64,000 bases of DNA from Streptomyces sp. NBC_00670. Lineage in GTDB: Bacteria; Actinomycetota; Actinomycetes; Streptomycetales; Streptomycetaceae. A program made the translations under genes and the position numbers. Location of the stretch: positions 2,858,501 through 2,922,500 of the forward strand of contig NZ_CP109017.1 of the NCBI RefSeq assembly GCF_036226765.1, read 5' to 3'. Below, piece after piece: positions 1 to 8,317 of the stretch; position 1 is the stretch's first letter; each line of letters opens with the position of its first letter. The notes beneath the pieces are model-generated. The model saw only the letters and a program-made list of their open reading frames with translations, was not told where the DNA came from and did not search any database.

Positions 1-717
1 GCCGATCAGGCCGGCGACGGCCGCCTCCATGATGAACGGGGCCTGGATGTAGAAGCCGGAGGCGCCCACCAGCCGCATGATGCCGGTCTCGCGGCGGCGG
101 CTGAACGCCGAGACACGCACGGTGTTGACGATCAGCAGCAGCGCGACGACCAGCATGAGCGCCATCACGCCGAGCGCCGCCCGGTTCATCAGGTTCAGCA
201 GCTGGAACAGGTTGTCCAGGGTGTCCTTCTGGTCCTGCACCGACTGCACGCCGTCCCGCCCGTCGAAGGCGGTCGCGATCACCTGGTACTTCTGCGGGTC
301 CTTCAGCTTGATGCGGTACGACTCCTGCATCTGGTCCGGCGTGAGGGAGCTGATCAGCGGGGAGTCCTTGAACTGCTCCTTGTAGTGCTTGTACGCCTCG
401 TCCTGCGACTCGTAGGTGACCTTCTCGACCACCGACATCTTGCTCAGGTCGGTCTTGATCTGTTCCTTCTGCTCCGACGTCACCGCGCCCTTGGCGCAGT
501 TGGGGTCGGAGTCGGCGTCGCTCTTGTTGCAGAGGAAGATCGAGACGTTGACCTTGTCGTACCAGTAGCCCTTCATCTGGGACACCTGGTCGCTCAGCAC
601 GAGGGACGCGCCGAACAGGGCCAGGGACAGGGCGACCGAGACGATGACCGCGAAGGTCATCGTCAGGTTGCGGCGGAGACCGACGCCGATCTCCGAGAGC
701 ACGAACTGGGCGCGCAT
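1..717 (-). CDS. ftsX: FtsX, cell division ABC-type permease (3' end cut by window edge)
   Basis: Membrane partner of FtsE; in other bacteria FtsEX controls peptidoglycan hydrolases at the division site. The start ATG is at 715-717 on the minus strand and the protein begins MRAQFVLSEIGVGLRR. One membrane helix follows (about residues 18-42), then an external domain containing the Cys pair of IFLCNKSDADSDPNC, then further helices around the motif TVRVSAFSRRRETGIMRLVG. The gene runs off the left edge, so the last helices are missing. It follows ftsE by 31 bp, consistent with an ftsEX operon. Identification rests on the MacB/FtsX-like ending and on the ftsE neighbour. Confidence 0.95.
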   Translation of the reverse strand, partial: MRAQFVLSEIGVGLRRNLTMTFAVIVSVALSLALFGASLVLSDQVSQMKGYWYDKVNVSIFLCNKSDADSDPNCAKGAVTSEQKEQIKTDLSKMSVVEKVTYESQDEAYKHYKEQFKDSPLISSLTPDQMQESYRIKLKDPQKYQVIATAFDGRDGVQSVQDQKDTLDNLFQLLNLMNRAALGVMALMLVVALLLIVNTVRVSAFSRRRETGIMRLVGASGFYIQAPFIMEAAVAGLIG

Positions 718-748
718 GGCGTCTGGTTAAGCCTTTCGTTCCTCGTCG

Positions 749-1438
749 TCAGTGCTGGTAGCCGTAGACGCCGCGCACCTGGTCACGGACGAGGCGGCCC
801 TTCTCCAGCTCGATGACGCGCTTGCGCATCTGGTCCACGATGTTCTGGTCGTGGGTCGCCATCAGCACGGTGGTGCCCGTCCGGTTGATGCGGTCGAGCA
901 GCTTCATGATGCCGACGGAGGTCTGCGGGTCGAGGTTGCCCGTGGGCTCGTCGCAGATCAGCAGCTTGGGCCGGTTGACGAAGGCGCGTGCGATGGCGAC
1001 GCGCTGCTGCTCACCACCGGACAGCTCGCCCGGTCTGCGGTCCTCCTTGCCGCCGAGCCCGACGAGGTCGAGCACCTGCGGCACGGACTTGCGGATCTCG
1101 CCCTTCGACTTGCCGATCACCTCCTGTGCGAAGGCGACGTTCTCGGCGACGGTCTTGTTGGGCAGCAGCCGGAAGTCCTGGAACACCGTGCCCAACTGGC
1201 GCCGGATGCCCGGCACCTTCCAGTTGGAGACGCGGGCGAGGTCCTTGCCCAGGACGTGCACCTGGCCGTGGCTGCACCGCTCCTCGCGCAGGATCAGACG
1301 CAGGAACGTGGACTTTCCGGAGCCGGACGATCCCACGAGGAACACGAACTCGCCCTTCTCCACCTCCAGGGAGACATCCCTGAGCGCGGGGCGGGTCTGC
1401 TTGGGGTAGACCTTGGAGACGTTGTCGAATCGGATCAC
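749..1438 (-). CDS. ftsE: FtsE, cell division ATP-binding protein
   Basis: Cytoplasmic ABC ATPase (229 aa) that pairs with FtsX. Walker A is [10 protein letters not shown], the signature is [14 protein letters not shown], and Walker B is [13 protein letters not shown] followed by the switch His in MATHDQNIV. The open frame continues upstream for about 95 codons, but homology to FtsE begins at a GTG ([14 protein letters not shown]), giving the usual FtsE length, so that start is preferred. The C-terminus ends GVYGYQH. The gene is 31 bp upstream of ftsX on the same strand and divergent from the small zinc-ribbon gene at 1722. Confidence 0.96.
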   Translation of the reverse strand: MIRFDNVSKVYPKQTRPALRDVSLEVEKGEFVFLVGSSGSGKSTFLRLILREERCSHGQVHVLGKDLARVSNWKVPGIRRQLGTVFQDFRLLPNKTVAENVAFAQEVIGKSKGEIRKSVPQVLDLVGLGGKEDRRPGELSGGEQQRVAIARAFVNRPKLLICDEPTGNLDPQTSVGIMKLLDRINRTGTTVLMATHDQNIVDQMRKRVIELEKGRLVRDQVRGVYGYQH

Positions 1439-1721
1439 GGGATGCACCACAAGTCGCCGGGGTTGGTGAGCGTGACCATACGCGAACCGGATGTGTGCGT
1501 GCAGTCGTCGGTGGGCATGCGCGAATGTTGTGCGTTTTGTCGGGGCCCGCGGGGCCGCGGGACCGCTCGGCTTCCCCGCGCCGCCGCGCGGAGTCGCGGA
1601 ACCTGGCACAGTGGGAAGTGGTGGCGGACGCGGAACGGGAACGGGGACGGAACCGTACGGGAACGTAATGGGCGTCCGGCACGTTGTACGGGGTGAAGGC
1701 GGTGCGAGGAGGCCGAGGCGC

Positions 1722-1913
1722 ATGACGTACGACCGATTGGTGTGCGCGAACTGCGCTGCGCCCGTGAGCGAGGGTCGCTGCCCCGTCTGCCGGGCCAGCA
1801 GGGAGCGGCTCCAGCAGCAGAGCCCGTTCGCCCACCTGAACCCGATGACGCTGATCGCCCTGCTCGTCGTACTGATCGCGGCGCTGGCGCTGGTGGCGCA
1901 CCAGACGGTGTAG
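1722..1913 (+). CDS. Small zinc-ribbon membrane protein (63 aa)
   Basis: Unknown function. The 63-residue product has two CxxC pairs (Cys8/11 and Cys20/23), a likely zinc ribbon facing the cytoplasm, followed by a basic/Gln segment and one hydrophobic helix at about residues 42-60. The frame is open from further upstream, but the ATG preceded by a GAGGAGGCC purine stretch is the natural start. It is divergent from ftsE and is followed within 30 bp by a strong hairpin terminator, so it is probably monocistronic. Similar short proteins are, as far as I recall, conserved next to ftsEX in streptomycetes. Confidence 0.75.
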   Translation: MTYDRLVCANCAAPVSEGRCPVCRASRERLQQQSPFAHLNPMTLIALLVVLIAALALVAHQTV

Positions 1914-1939
1914 TCGTCCCGTCCGTTTCAGAACACGCG

Positions 1940-1970
1940 AAAGGCCCGGAGCCGGCTGCTCCGGGCCTTT
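1940..1970 (+). terminator. Hairpin terminator after the zinc-ribbon gene
   Basis: Inverted repeat AAAGGCCCGGAG / CTCCGGGCCTTT with a 4-7 nt loop, followed by a short T/C run. It lies between two convergent genes and could serve both. Confidence 0.85.
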
Positions 1971-2018
1971 CTGCGTTACGTCACGCTGCGCCTGTCGTGC
2001 CTGTCGCGCCTATGGCGG

Positions 2019-2876
2019 TCAGGCCGCGGCGCCGCCCCGGCCGTTGACCAGGCGGGGCAGGAACCGGAAGCCGATGCCGCCGGCGATCATCGTGGCCGCG
2101 CCGACCAGCAGGAACGCGGTCTGGCCGGCACCGGTCTCGGCCAGCTCGCCGTCGTCGCCGCCCTGGGCGGTGGTGTCCGACGCCTCGGTGCCGGTGTCGG
2201 TCAGAGCGGAGGAACCCTTGCTCTGCTCGACGGGGTTGTTGCCGCCGCCGTCCACCTCGGTACCGCCGTTGCCGGAGCCACCGGCGTTGCCGGAGCCGCC
2301 GTTGCCGGAACCACCGGCGTTGCCGGAGCCACCGTTGCCGTTGCCACCGTTGTTGCCGGAGCCACCGTTGCCGTTGCCACCGTTGTTGCCGGAGCCACCG
2401 TTGCCGTTGCCACCGTTGCCGTTGCCCTCGGAGGAGCCGGTCGAGGTGCCCTCGGAGGAGCCCGTGGACGTGCCCTCGGACGTACCGGTCGAGGTGCCCT
2501 CCGAAGTGCCGGTGGACGTGCCCTCCGAAGTGCCGGTGGACGTGCCCTCGGACGTACCGGTCGAGGTGCCCTCGGAGGTGCCCTCCGAGGCACCGACGGA
2601 GGTGCCCTCGGACGTCCCCTCGGAGGAACCCTCCGAAGTGCCGGTGGACGTACCGGTCGAGGTGCCCTCCGTGCCGGCGGTCGTGCCCTCGGTCAGGCCG
2701 AGGGAAGCGCCCTCGTCCTCACCGCCCGTCTTCACCTGGGCCTGGATCCCGTTGCTGTCCGCGCTCGCGGTGAGTTCGAGCGCGGACGCCGCACCCGCGG
2801 CCGTCAGCGACGCACCCGCGGCAATCACGGCACCCGCGGCGATGCGCGCCACGCGGACCCGTGTCTTCTTCGTCAT
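2019..2876 (-). CDS. LAETG-anchored repetitive cell-wall protein
   Basis: Predicted surface protein of 285 aa. Residues 1-33 form a Tat/Sec-like signal peptide (MTKKTRVRVARIAAG, Ala-rich core, AASALE cleavage region). Residues about 70-140 are Thr/Ser/Glu/Gly tandem repeats (units of TSTG and TSEG); residues about 140-205 are Gly/Asn/Ser repeats. The C-terminus has the sorting signal LAETG, a hydrophobic helix and a basic tail ending RLVNGRGGAAA. LAxTG is the motif used by class E sortases in Streptomyces (for example with long chaplins). No sortase gene is in the window. The globular part is minimal, so this looks like a stalk or spacer protein; its function is not known. Confidence 0.85.
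   Translation of the reverse strand: MTKKTRVRVARIAAGAVIAAGASLTAAGAASALELTASADSNGIQAQVKTGGEDEGASLGLTEGTTAGTEGTSTGTSTGTSEGSSEGTSEGTSVGASEGTSEGTSTGTSEGTSTGTSEGTSTGTSEGTSTGTSEGTSTGSSEGTSTGSSEGNGNGGNGNGGSGNNGGNGNGGSGNNGGNGNGGSGNAGGSGNGGSGNAGGSGNGGTEVDGGGNNPVEQSKGSSALTDTGTEASDTTAQGGDDGELAETGAGQTAFLLVGAATMIAGGIGFRFLPRLVNGRGGAAA
2262..2665 (-). repeat. Coding tandem repeats of the LAETG protein
   Basis: Two adjacent arrays. About 2262-2427 repeats short units coding GNGGSGNNGG-type peptides; about 2428-2665 repeats 12- and 24-bp units coding TSTG/TSEG. Units differ mostly at synonymous positions, and identical longer blocks recur, which suggests recent expansion or contraction. Confidence 0.85.
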
Positions 2877-3113
2877 ATGACTGCTACCCCCAGTAGCCGA
2901 TCGTCAGTGGAACAGCGCCACGGGGCCGTGATCAACGGAGGCAGGTCATGAACGTGGAACTCCCCCGGTTCACATGCGCCCCGATAATGCGCATGCCACC
3001 CGACACCTTTCCGATTTTTTTAAGCAACGTCAAGGCCGTTGCGCACGCGATGTCCCATACCGCCGCTTTCGTCACGAGAGAGTGCGGAGAGAGTAGGGAA
3101 AGATCACAGAGAA
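2877..3113 (-). other. Leader and promoter region of the LAETG gene
   Basis: This non-coding stretch precedes the LAETG gene on the minus strand. It has unusually AT-rich spots for this genome (a run of seven Ts near 3015) and a candidate promoter at 3005-3033. A GGGGGT purine stretch lies 10 nt before the ATG as a possible ribosome site. A 74-codon ORF in the region has no coding character. Confidence 0.5.
3005..3033 (-). promoter_or_regulatory. Candidate vegetative promoter for the LAETG gene
   Basis: On the minus strand, TTGACG (3028-3033) and AAAGGT (3005-3010) are separated by 17 nt, close to the housekeeping -35/-10 pattern. This would give a leader of about 120 nt. It is inferred from the sequence only. 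Confidence 0.4.
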
Positions 3114-3148
3114 AAGGCAACTGACGCCACTGGGGCGGCAGTTGCCTT
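3114..3148 (-). terminator. Rho-independent terminator of prfB
   Basis: Inverted repeat AAGGCAACTG / CAGTTGCCTT enclosing a GC-rich loop, followed on the minus strand by TTTTC. It lies 54 bp after the prfB stop codon. Confidence 0.85.
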
Positions 3149-3201
3149 GTCGACAAAACGGTGTTTCCGGGGCGGCCGGGCCGCGACGGAAACCCGTTCC
3201 G

Positions 3202-4308
3202 TTACTTCTCCTGCTGCTTGCGCCAGCGAATCCCGGCCTCCAGGAAGCCGTCGATCTCGCCGTTGAAGACGGACTCGGGGTTGCCGACCTCGAACTCGGT
3301 GCGCAGGTCCTTGACCATCTGGTACGGGTGCAGGACGTACGACCGCATCTGGTTGCCCCAGGAGTTGCCGCCGTCGCCCTTGAGCGCGTCCATCTTGGCC
3401 TGCTCCTCCTGGCGGCGCCGCTCGAGGAGCTTGGCCTGGAGGACGTTCATCGCGGTGGCCTTGTTCTGGATCTGTGACCGCTCGTTCTGGCAGGAGACGA
3501 CGATCCCGGTGGGGATGTGGGTCAGGCGCACCGCGGAGTCGGTCGTGTTGACGCCCTGGCCGCCGGGCCCGGAGGACCGGTAGACGTCGACCCGCAGCTC
3601 GGACTCGTCGATCTCGACGTGGTCGGTCTGCTCGACGACGGGGAGGATCTCCACGCCCGCGAAGCTGGTCTGGCGCCGGCCCTGGTTGTCGTAGGGCGAG
3701 ATGCGCACGAGGCGGTGGGTGCCCTGTTCGACGGAGAGGGTGCCGTAGGCGTACGGGGCCTGGACGGCGAAGGTGGTCGACTTGATGCCGGCCTCTTCCG
3801 CGTACGACGTCTCGTAGACCTCGGTCTTGTAGCCGCGCTGCTCGGCCCAGCGCAGGTACATGCGCTGGAGCTTCTCGGCGAAGTCGGCGGCGTCGACGCC
3901 GCCGGCCTCGGCGCGGATGTTGACGAGGGCCTCGCGGGAGTCGTACTCGCCGGAGAGGAGGGTGCGGACCTCCATCTCGTCCAGCGCCTTCTTCACGGCC
4001 GTGAGCTCGGACTCGGCCTCGGCGCGGGTGTCCGGGTCGTCCTCCTCGTCGGCCATCTCGAAGAGGACGCCGAGGTCGTCGATCCGGCCGCGCAGGGCCT
4101 CGGCCTTGCGGACCTCGGCCTGGAGGTGGGACAGCTTGCTGGTGATCTTCTGCGCCTCGTCCGGGTTGTCCCAGAGGGACGGCGCGGCCGCCTGCTCCTC
4201 GAGCACGGCGATGTCTGCCCTCAGCTTGTCGAGGTCCAGGACGGCCTCGATCGACTCCATGGTCGAGGAGAGGGACTTGAGCTCTTCGGATACGTCGACG
4301 ACTGCCAC
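3202..4308 (-). CDS. prfB: Peptide chain release factor 2 (RF2)
   Basis: Recognises UGA/UAA stop codons and triggers peptidyl-tRNA hydrolysis on the ribosome; UGA dominates in this genome. The protein is 368 aa from the GTG at 4306-4308 ([14 protein letters not shown]). The catalytic GGQ is at residues 249-251 within [14 protein letters not shown]. The RF2 recognition tripeptide, usually SPF, reads SPY at residues 204-206. No in-frame UGA or shift site is present near codon 25, so the gene lacks the programmed +1 frameshift of E. coli prfB. The frame is open further upstream through the intergenic repeat, but those residues do not match RF2. Confidence 0.96.
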   Translation of the reverse strand: MAVVDVSEELKSLSSTMESIEAVLDLDKLRADIAVLEEQAAAPSLWDNPDEAQKITSKLSHLQAEVRKAEALRGRIDDLGVLFEMADEEDDPDTRAEAESELTAVKKALDEMEVRTLLSGEYDSREALVNIRAEAGGVDAADFAEKLQRMYLRWAEQRGYKTEVYETSYAEEAGIKSTTFAVQAPYAYGTLSVEQGTHRLVRISPYDNQGRRQTSFAGVEILPVVEQTDHVEIDESELRVDVYRSSGPGGQGVNTTDSAVRLTHIPTGIVVSCQNERSQIQNKATAMNVLQAKLLERRRQEEQAKMDALKGDGGNSWGNQMRSYVLHPYQMVKDLRTEFEVGNPESVFNGEIDGFLEAGIRWRKQQEK

Positions 4309-4402
4309 GCTCCCCAGCGTAACGGTTCCGCTGGAGGGGGAAGGGCGCGGGAGAACTCGGGGGGATCGGTGGGAGGGCGGCTGCGAGTACGTCGTGGCTT
4401 GT

Positions 4403-4525
4403 CGCGCAGTTCCCCGCGCCCCTTGAGGGGCGCGGGGAACTGCGCGAAACGGGGCGAAGCCCCGTGCGGGGTCCAAGGGGCGGAGCCCCTTGAAGGGATG
4501 GGAAGGGTAGGGGCGGCGGGGGCGA
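4403..4525. repeat. Dispersed repeat, copy 1 (A hairpin plus B tract)
   Basis: Part A at 4403-4446 is a perfect inverted repeat with 20-bp arms (CGCGCAGTTCCCCGCGCCCC and its complement) and a 4-nt loop. Part B at about 4467-4525 contains GGGGTCCAAGGGGCGGAGCC followed by a purine-rich tract ending GGGCGGCGGGGGCGA. It fills the gap between pkaB and prfB and ends 9 bp from the pkaB stop codon. Confidence 0.9.
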
Positions 4526-4533
4526 GAGAACGC

Positions 4534-5802
4534 CTACGGAACCGCCGGTGCGGAGTTGTTGGAGTCCTGTGGGTGGATGTCGGTGTCGTCGTCCGACATG
4601 GCCGCCCATGCCCCGAAGCCCGCCGCGGCGACCAGTACCAGCGCCACCGCCCCCAGCGTCAACCGCCGCCGGCGGGCAACCGCACGGTTCCGCGCGGACC
4701 CCGGCCGCGGCGCCCCCGCCGCCCGGGGCACCCGCGCCGTCCCCCGCGCACCTCCCGCCAGCTCCTCCGGCCCCGGCACCCGCATCGACGTGTGCGTGTC
4801 CCGGTTGGAGTCCGGCTTCGCGCCGGGCACCAGCGGCACGGCCCCCCGCCGCACCCGCCGCTCGCCCGACGGCGCGTCCGTCCGCTCCCCGTCGGCACAC
4901 TCGCCCGGGGCGGCCCCAGCCTCGTCGTCGTCCTCCTCCGGCTCCGCCCCCGGCTCGTCGACGTCCAGCGGCCCCATCCCCGCCAGCGACGGCAGCTGCT
5001 CCCGCAGCCGCGCCGCCAGCTCGGAGGCGCGCAGCCGGGAGGCCGGCGCCTTGGCCAGGCACTGCACGAGGAGCTGCCACAGCTCGTCGGGGATGCCGGG
5101 CAGCGGTGCCACCGTCTCCGTGACGTGCCGCCGCAGCACGGCGCCCGGATGCCCACCGCCGAACGGTGTGAACCCGGCGAGCAGCTCGTACAGGACCGTG
5201 GCCAGCGCGTAGATGTCGACGGCCGCGCGCGGCGGCAGCCCCTCGACGATCTCGGGGGCGAGATAGTCCGGCGTGCCGATGATCTTCGTGGCGCGGGTCC
5301 GGCGCGGGGTGTCGATGAGTTTGGCCACACCGAAGTCGGTCAGCAGCGCGGGGTGCGCGCCGCCGGGTCCGAGGGGGCCCTGCATGTCGAGCAGGACGTT
5401 CTCCGGCTTGACGTCGCGGTGCACGACCCCGGCCGCGTGGGCGGCGGCCAGCGCGTCGGCGACATCGGCGGTGATCGCCACCGCCGCCTCGGGGGCCAGC
5501 CTGCGTTCCCGGTCCAGGCGGGTGCGCAGGTCCGTGCCGCGTACGAGGTCCATGACGAGGGCCAGGTCGTTGCCGTCGACCACGAGGTCGCGCACCGAGA
5601 CGATGTGGGGGTGGTCCAGGCCGAGCAGCGCCGTGCGCTCCTGGACGAACCGGCCCACCAGTTCCTGGTCGGACGCGAGGTCCTCGCGCAGCAGCTTGAC
5701 GGCCACGGGCCCCTCGGGGCCCTCGCCCAGCCACACCGTGCCGGCGCTGCCCCGTCCCAGGACCTGGTGCGCGGTGTACCGACTGCCGATCTTCCGTGCC
5801 AA
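4534..5802 (-). CDS. pkaB: PkaB-type Ser/Thr protein kinase, membrane anchored
   Basis: Hanks-type kinase of 422 aa. The Gly-rich loop is GRGSAGTVW, the ATP lysine is K36 (AVKLL), the catalytic loop HRDVKPEN has D130, followed by TDFGVAKL and the APE-like LAPEIVEG. The kinase domain ends near residue 275, followed by an acidic linker, a basic stretch and one membrane helix at about 385-405, with a short outside tail DDDTDIHPQDSNNSAPAVP. The size and position beside a Pro/Gln-rich kinase match S. coelicolor PkaB. It lies 177 bp downstream of pkaA with a palindrome between, so it may be transcribed separately. Confidence 0.9.
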   Translation of the reverse strand: MARKIGSRYTAHQVLGRGSAGTVWLGEGPEGPVAVKLLREDLASDQELVGRFVQERTALLGLDHPHIVSVRDLVVDGNDLALVMDLVRGTDLRTRLDRERRLAPEAAVAITADVADALAAAHAAGVVHRDVKPENVLLDMQGPLGPGGAHPALLTDFGVAKLIDTPRRTRATKIIGTPDYLAPEIVEGLPPRAAVDIYALATVLYELLAGFTPFGGGHPGAVLRRHVTETVAPLPGIPDELWQLLVQCLAKAPASRLRASELAARLREQLPSLAGMGPLDVDEPGAEPEEDDDEAGAAPGECADGERTDAPSGERRVRRGAVPLVPGAKPDSNRDTHTSMRVPGPEELAGGARGTARVPRAAGAPRPGSARNRAVARRRRLTLGAVALVLVAAAGFGAWAAMSDDDTDIHPQDSNNSAPAVP

Positions 5803-5926
5803 GGCTGCTCCGCTCGCTCCAACGGTCCGCGTGTTGTCGCCAAAACTACGCGTCGCGGGAGCCGGCCTTCACCCGGGCGACGGAAATCACCCGGTGGGTG
5901 TCGACAAATCCCCAAGGTCGGAGCGC

Positions 5927-5962
5927 CGGACGGCACCCGGGCTGTGCCCCGGGTGCCGTCCG
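5927..5962 (-). terminator. Palindrome/terminator after pkaA
   Basis: Perfect 15-bp inverted repeat CGGACGGCACCCGGG / CCCGGGTGCCGTCCG, 18 bp past the pkaA stop, without a T run. It is probably a streptomycete-type terminator or mRNA 3' stabiliser. Confidence 0.7.
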
Positions 5963-5979
5963 GTGTGCAGTGCGAGGAG

Positions 5980-7743
5980 CTAGTTCGAACCCAGGTCCTT
6001 CACCCAGTCCGCGGTGGACGAGGCCCAGTCGCGCAGCTGGTGCCAGTAGCCCTTGCCGTCGCCGATCCAGTCCTGGAGCGGGCTCAGCTCCCAGACGAGC
6101 CAGCTCGCGACGACCAGGATGACGAGCGTGAACAGGCATCCCTTGAGGCAGCCGAGGCCCGGGATCTTCATCGGGTTGGCGCCGCGCTGCCGCGGTGCCC
6201 TCGGCTCGCGCTCGGGGCGGGGCGCGGGGCGCTGCGGCTCCGGGGCGTAGCGCTGGGGCTGGTGCTGGGGCGCGGGGGCGTACTGCTGCGGCTGCGGGGT
6301 CTCGCGGCGGCGCTGGGGCGCCCGCTGGGGGGCGTACCGCTGCTGTCCGGGCGGCTGCTGCGGTTGCTGCTGTTGCGGGTAGCCGTAGCCGTCCTGCGGG
6401 GGCGGCTGCCGGCGCGGCTGCTGCTGGGGGCGGGCGACCTGGCGCTGCGGGCGGCGGCGCAGCGGGTCCTCGTTCGGGTCGAGGTACTGGACCTGGGTCT
6501 GGTCGTTGCGGTCGCGGGCCGCGCGGAGCTGGGTCTGCCAGGGATGCGGCTGCTCGGGTCCGCCCGCGTCGCCCTGCTGTCCGGGTCCGCCCGGCGGCAC
6601 CGGGGGCAGGACGGCGGTCGGGTCGGCGGCGCCGGTCTGCGGCAGGACGGCGGTGGGGTCGGCGGCCCCGGCGCCGGAGGTGTGCGGGAGGACGCTGGTG
6701 GCGCCGTTGGGGTCGTAGCCGTTCGGGAGGGTGGGATCGCGGTGGAAGCCGCCCGGGTCCTGGGCGCCCGGCGTGTGCGGCAGAACCTGGGGGGGGTCGG
6801 CGGCGCCGGGCGTGCCGGGTACGGGCGCCGGGGCGAGGTCGGGGCCGAGGAGGGCGCCGACGCCCTCGGCGGCGGCGATCGCCGCGGAGTTCGCGTGCAC
6901 GCCGACGCCGTCGGCGACGACCCGCAGGGCGTGCGCCAGGTTCTCGGCGCTGGGGCGCTGGTCCGGGTTCTTGCGCAGGCAGCGCTCGATCACCGTCCAC
7001 AGCGGGTCCGGCACGGTGGAGGGGCGGCGCGGCTCGGCGCTCAGGTGCTGGTGCAGCACTTCGAGGGCGCTGCCGCCGCCGAACGGGGGGCGGCCGGTGA
7101 CCAGCTCGTAGAGCATGATCCCGGCGCCGTAGATGTCCACGGCGGAGGTCTGCGGGCGGCCCTCGGCGGACTCCGGCGCGATGTACGCGGGCGTGCCGAC
7201 GAACTCCTGGGTGCGGGTCAGGCCCGGGGAGTCGGCGAGGCGGGCGATGCCGAAGTCGGTGAGCATCGGGTGCATCTCGCCGCCGGTCTGCTTCAGCAGG
7301 ACGTTGGCGGGCTTGAGGTCGCGGTGGACCACGCCGTCGGCGTGGCTGGCGGCGAGCGCGTCGGCGACCTGGGCGGTCAGCAGGGCGGCGGCGACGGGGG
7401 TGAGGGGACCGTTCTCCCGCAGGTAGCGGTGGAGGTCGGGGCCGTCGACGAGGTCCATGACGAGGGCGAGCAGATCGCCCTCGACGACCAGGTCCCGCAC
7501 CCGGACGATGTTCGGGTGGGTCAGCCGGAGCAGGACGGAGCGCTCCCGCAGGAAGCGCATCACGATGTCCGGGTCGCTCGCGAGCTCCTCCTTGAGGACC
7601 TTGATCGCGACGGTCTCGCCCGGCCGGCCGGCGACGGCCGCCTCGGAGCCCGCGGTCTCGCGCTGGCTCGCACGCCACACCGTGCCCGTGGCGCCGCGTC
7701 CGAGCGGCTCCTCGAGCAGGTACTTGCTGCCTACCGGCCGCAC
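5980..7743 (-). CDS. pkaA: PkaA-type Ser/Thr protein kinase with Pro/Gln-rich tail
   Basis: Hanks-type kinase of 587 aa from a GTG (VRPVGSKYLLEEPLGRG) preceded by GGGAG at 8-nt spacing. Key residues: K48 (VAIKVLKEE), the HRDLKPAN loop with D142, TDFGIARL and the activation segment GLTRTQEFVGTPAYIAPES. After the kinase domain (to about 275) comes a long disordered Pro/Gln/Arg-rich region (about 400-530), then a membrane helix near GCLFTLVILVVASWLVW and a short external tail. The tail composition matches the description of S. coelicolor PkaA. It is divergent from the FHA/FtsK gene, which is a plausible phosphorylation partner (inference). Confidence 0.9.
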   Translation of the reverse strand: MRPVGSKYLLEEPLGRGATGTVWRASQRETAGSEAAVAGRPGETVAIKVLKEELASDPDIVMRFLRERSVLLRLTHPNIVRVRDLVVEGDLLALVMDLVDGPDLHRYLRENGPLTPVAAALLTAQVADALAASHADGVVHRDLKPANVLLKQTGGEMHPMLTDFGIARLADSPGLTRTQEFVGTPAYIAPESAEGRPQTSAVDIYGAGIMLYELVTGRPPFGGGSALEVLHQHLSAEPRRPSTVPDPLWTVIERCLRKNPDQRPSAENLAHALRVVADGVGVHANSAAIAAAEGVGALLGPDLAPAPVPGTPGAADPPQVLPHTPGAQDPGGFHRDPTLPNGYDPNGATSVLPHTSGAGAADPTAVLPQTGAADPTAVLPPVPPGGPGQQGDAGGPEQPHPWQTQLRAARDRNDQTQVQYLDPNEDPLRRRPQRQVARPQQQPRRQPPPQDGYGYPQQQQPQQPPGQQRYAPQRAPQRRRETPQPQQYAPAPQHQPQRYAPEPQRPAPRPEREPRAPRQRGANPMKIPGLGCLKGCLFTLVILVVASWLVWELSPLQDWIGDGKGYWHQLRDWASSTADWVKDLGSN

Positions 7744-8317
7744 GTCATGGGCTCCCTGCTGATCGGGGTGTCTGGTCCGTACACCGCTGTCCACACACCG
7801 TTGTCCACCTCGCGCACCGTGCTGTTCCGGGCTTCGGGCCCCGGTCCGGGACCCCGGCTCCGGGTTCCGGGTGTTCCGACCCACTGTAGTGCGGTGCCGG
7901 GTGGCACCGGGTTGTCAAGCCCTCGCCGTGGCCGTGGGGCTCCGGCGCCCTCGCGCAGGGGTACGGGCCTGCCGCCGTGCGCGTTCGACGGGAAGACGCT
8001 CGGTTCGCGACGGTTGGTTGCCCGGCCCTGGCGTGAGCGGTCCGCAGTCGATCGCAAGCGGGCTCCGAGTGGTCATTCGTGGATCGGGGCAGGTCATCGG
8101 GCGGGCACTTTTGCGGGCAGAGCCGACCAATCAAGATCACTTGCCCTCGGGGGGCGGGCGCGTTGTCAGTGGCAGGTGCGAGGATGCCTCCAGTTACTGG
8201 CCGATGTGCTCGTGAGCGGTGGGGGGAGTCCCGGGGGAAGGTCCGCGGTCGGGGGACCGCGGGCGGCGCCTTCGTCCCCGCCCGCGGGTGCTTGCGCAGA
8301 AGGGACCGCTGACGGCG
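7744..8317. other. 574-bp divergent intergenic region between pkaA and the FHA/FtsK gene
   Basis: No gene is supported here; long open frames are GC-bias shadows. It must hold promoters for both divergent genes. Visible structure: an imperfect hairpin GGTGCC/GGCACC near 7893-7908, a TTGACA on the minus strand at 7913-7918 without a well-spaced -10, and a perfect hairpin at 8243-8262. Confidence 0.6.
8243..8262 (+). promoter_or_regulatory. Hairpin in the leader of the FHA/FtsK gene
   Basis: Perfect 8-bp arms CCGCGGTC / GACCGCGG with a GGGG loop, about 55 nt before the ATG. It could be an operator or a leader hairpin; nothing distinguishes the two. Confidence 0.4.

Noticed and set aside
2262..2665. 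Possible CRISPR-like array
   Set aside because: The repeats are contiguous, in frame and code for a simple peptide; there are no spacers and no cas genes.
2932..3156. 74-codon minus-strand ORF upstream of the LAETG gene
   Set aside because: It overlaps the prfB terminator hairpin and a promoter candidate, lacks GC3 bias and matches no family.
4403..4446. A hairpin considered as an ordinary terminator of pkaB
   Set aside because: The 20-bp arms and recurrence at six other sites, including inside a gene, argue for a repeat family, although it may also terminate transcripts.
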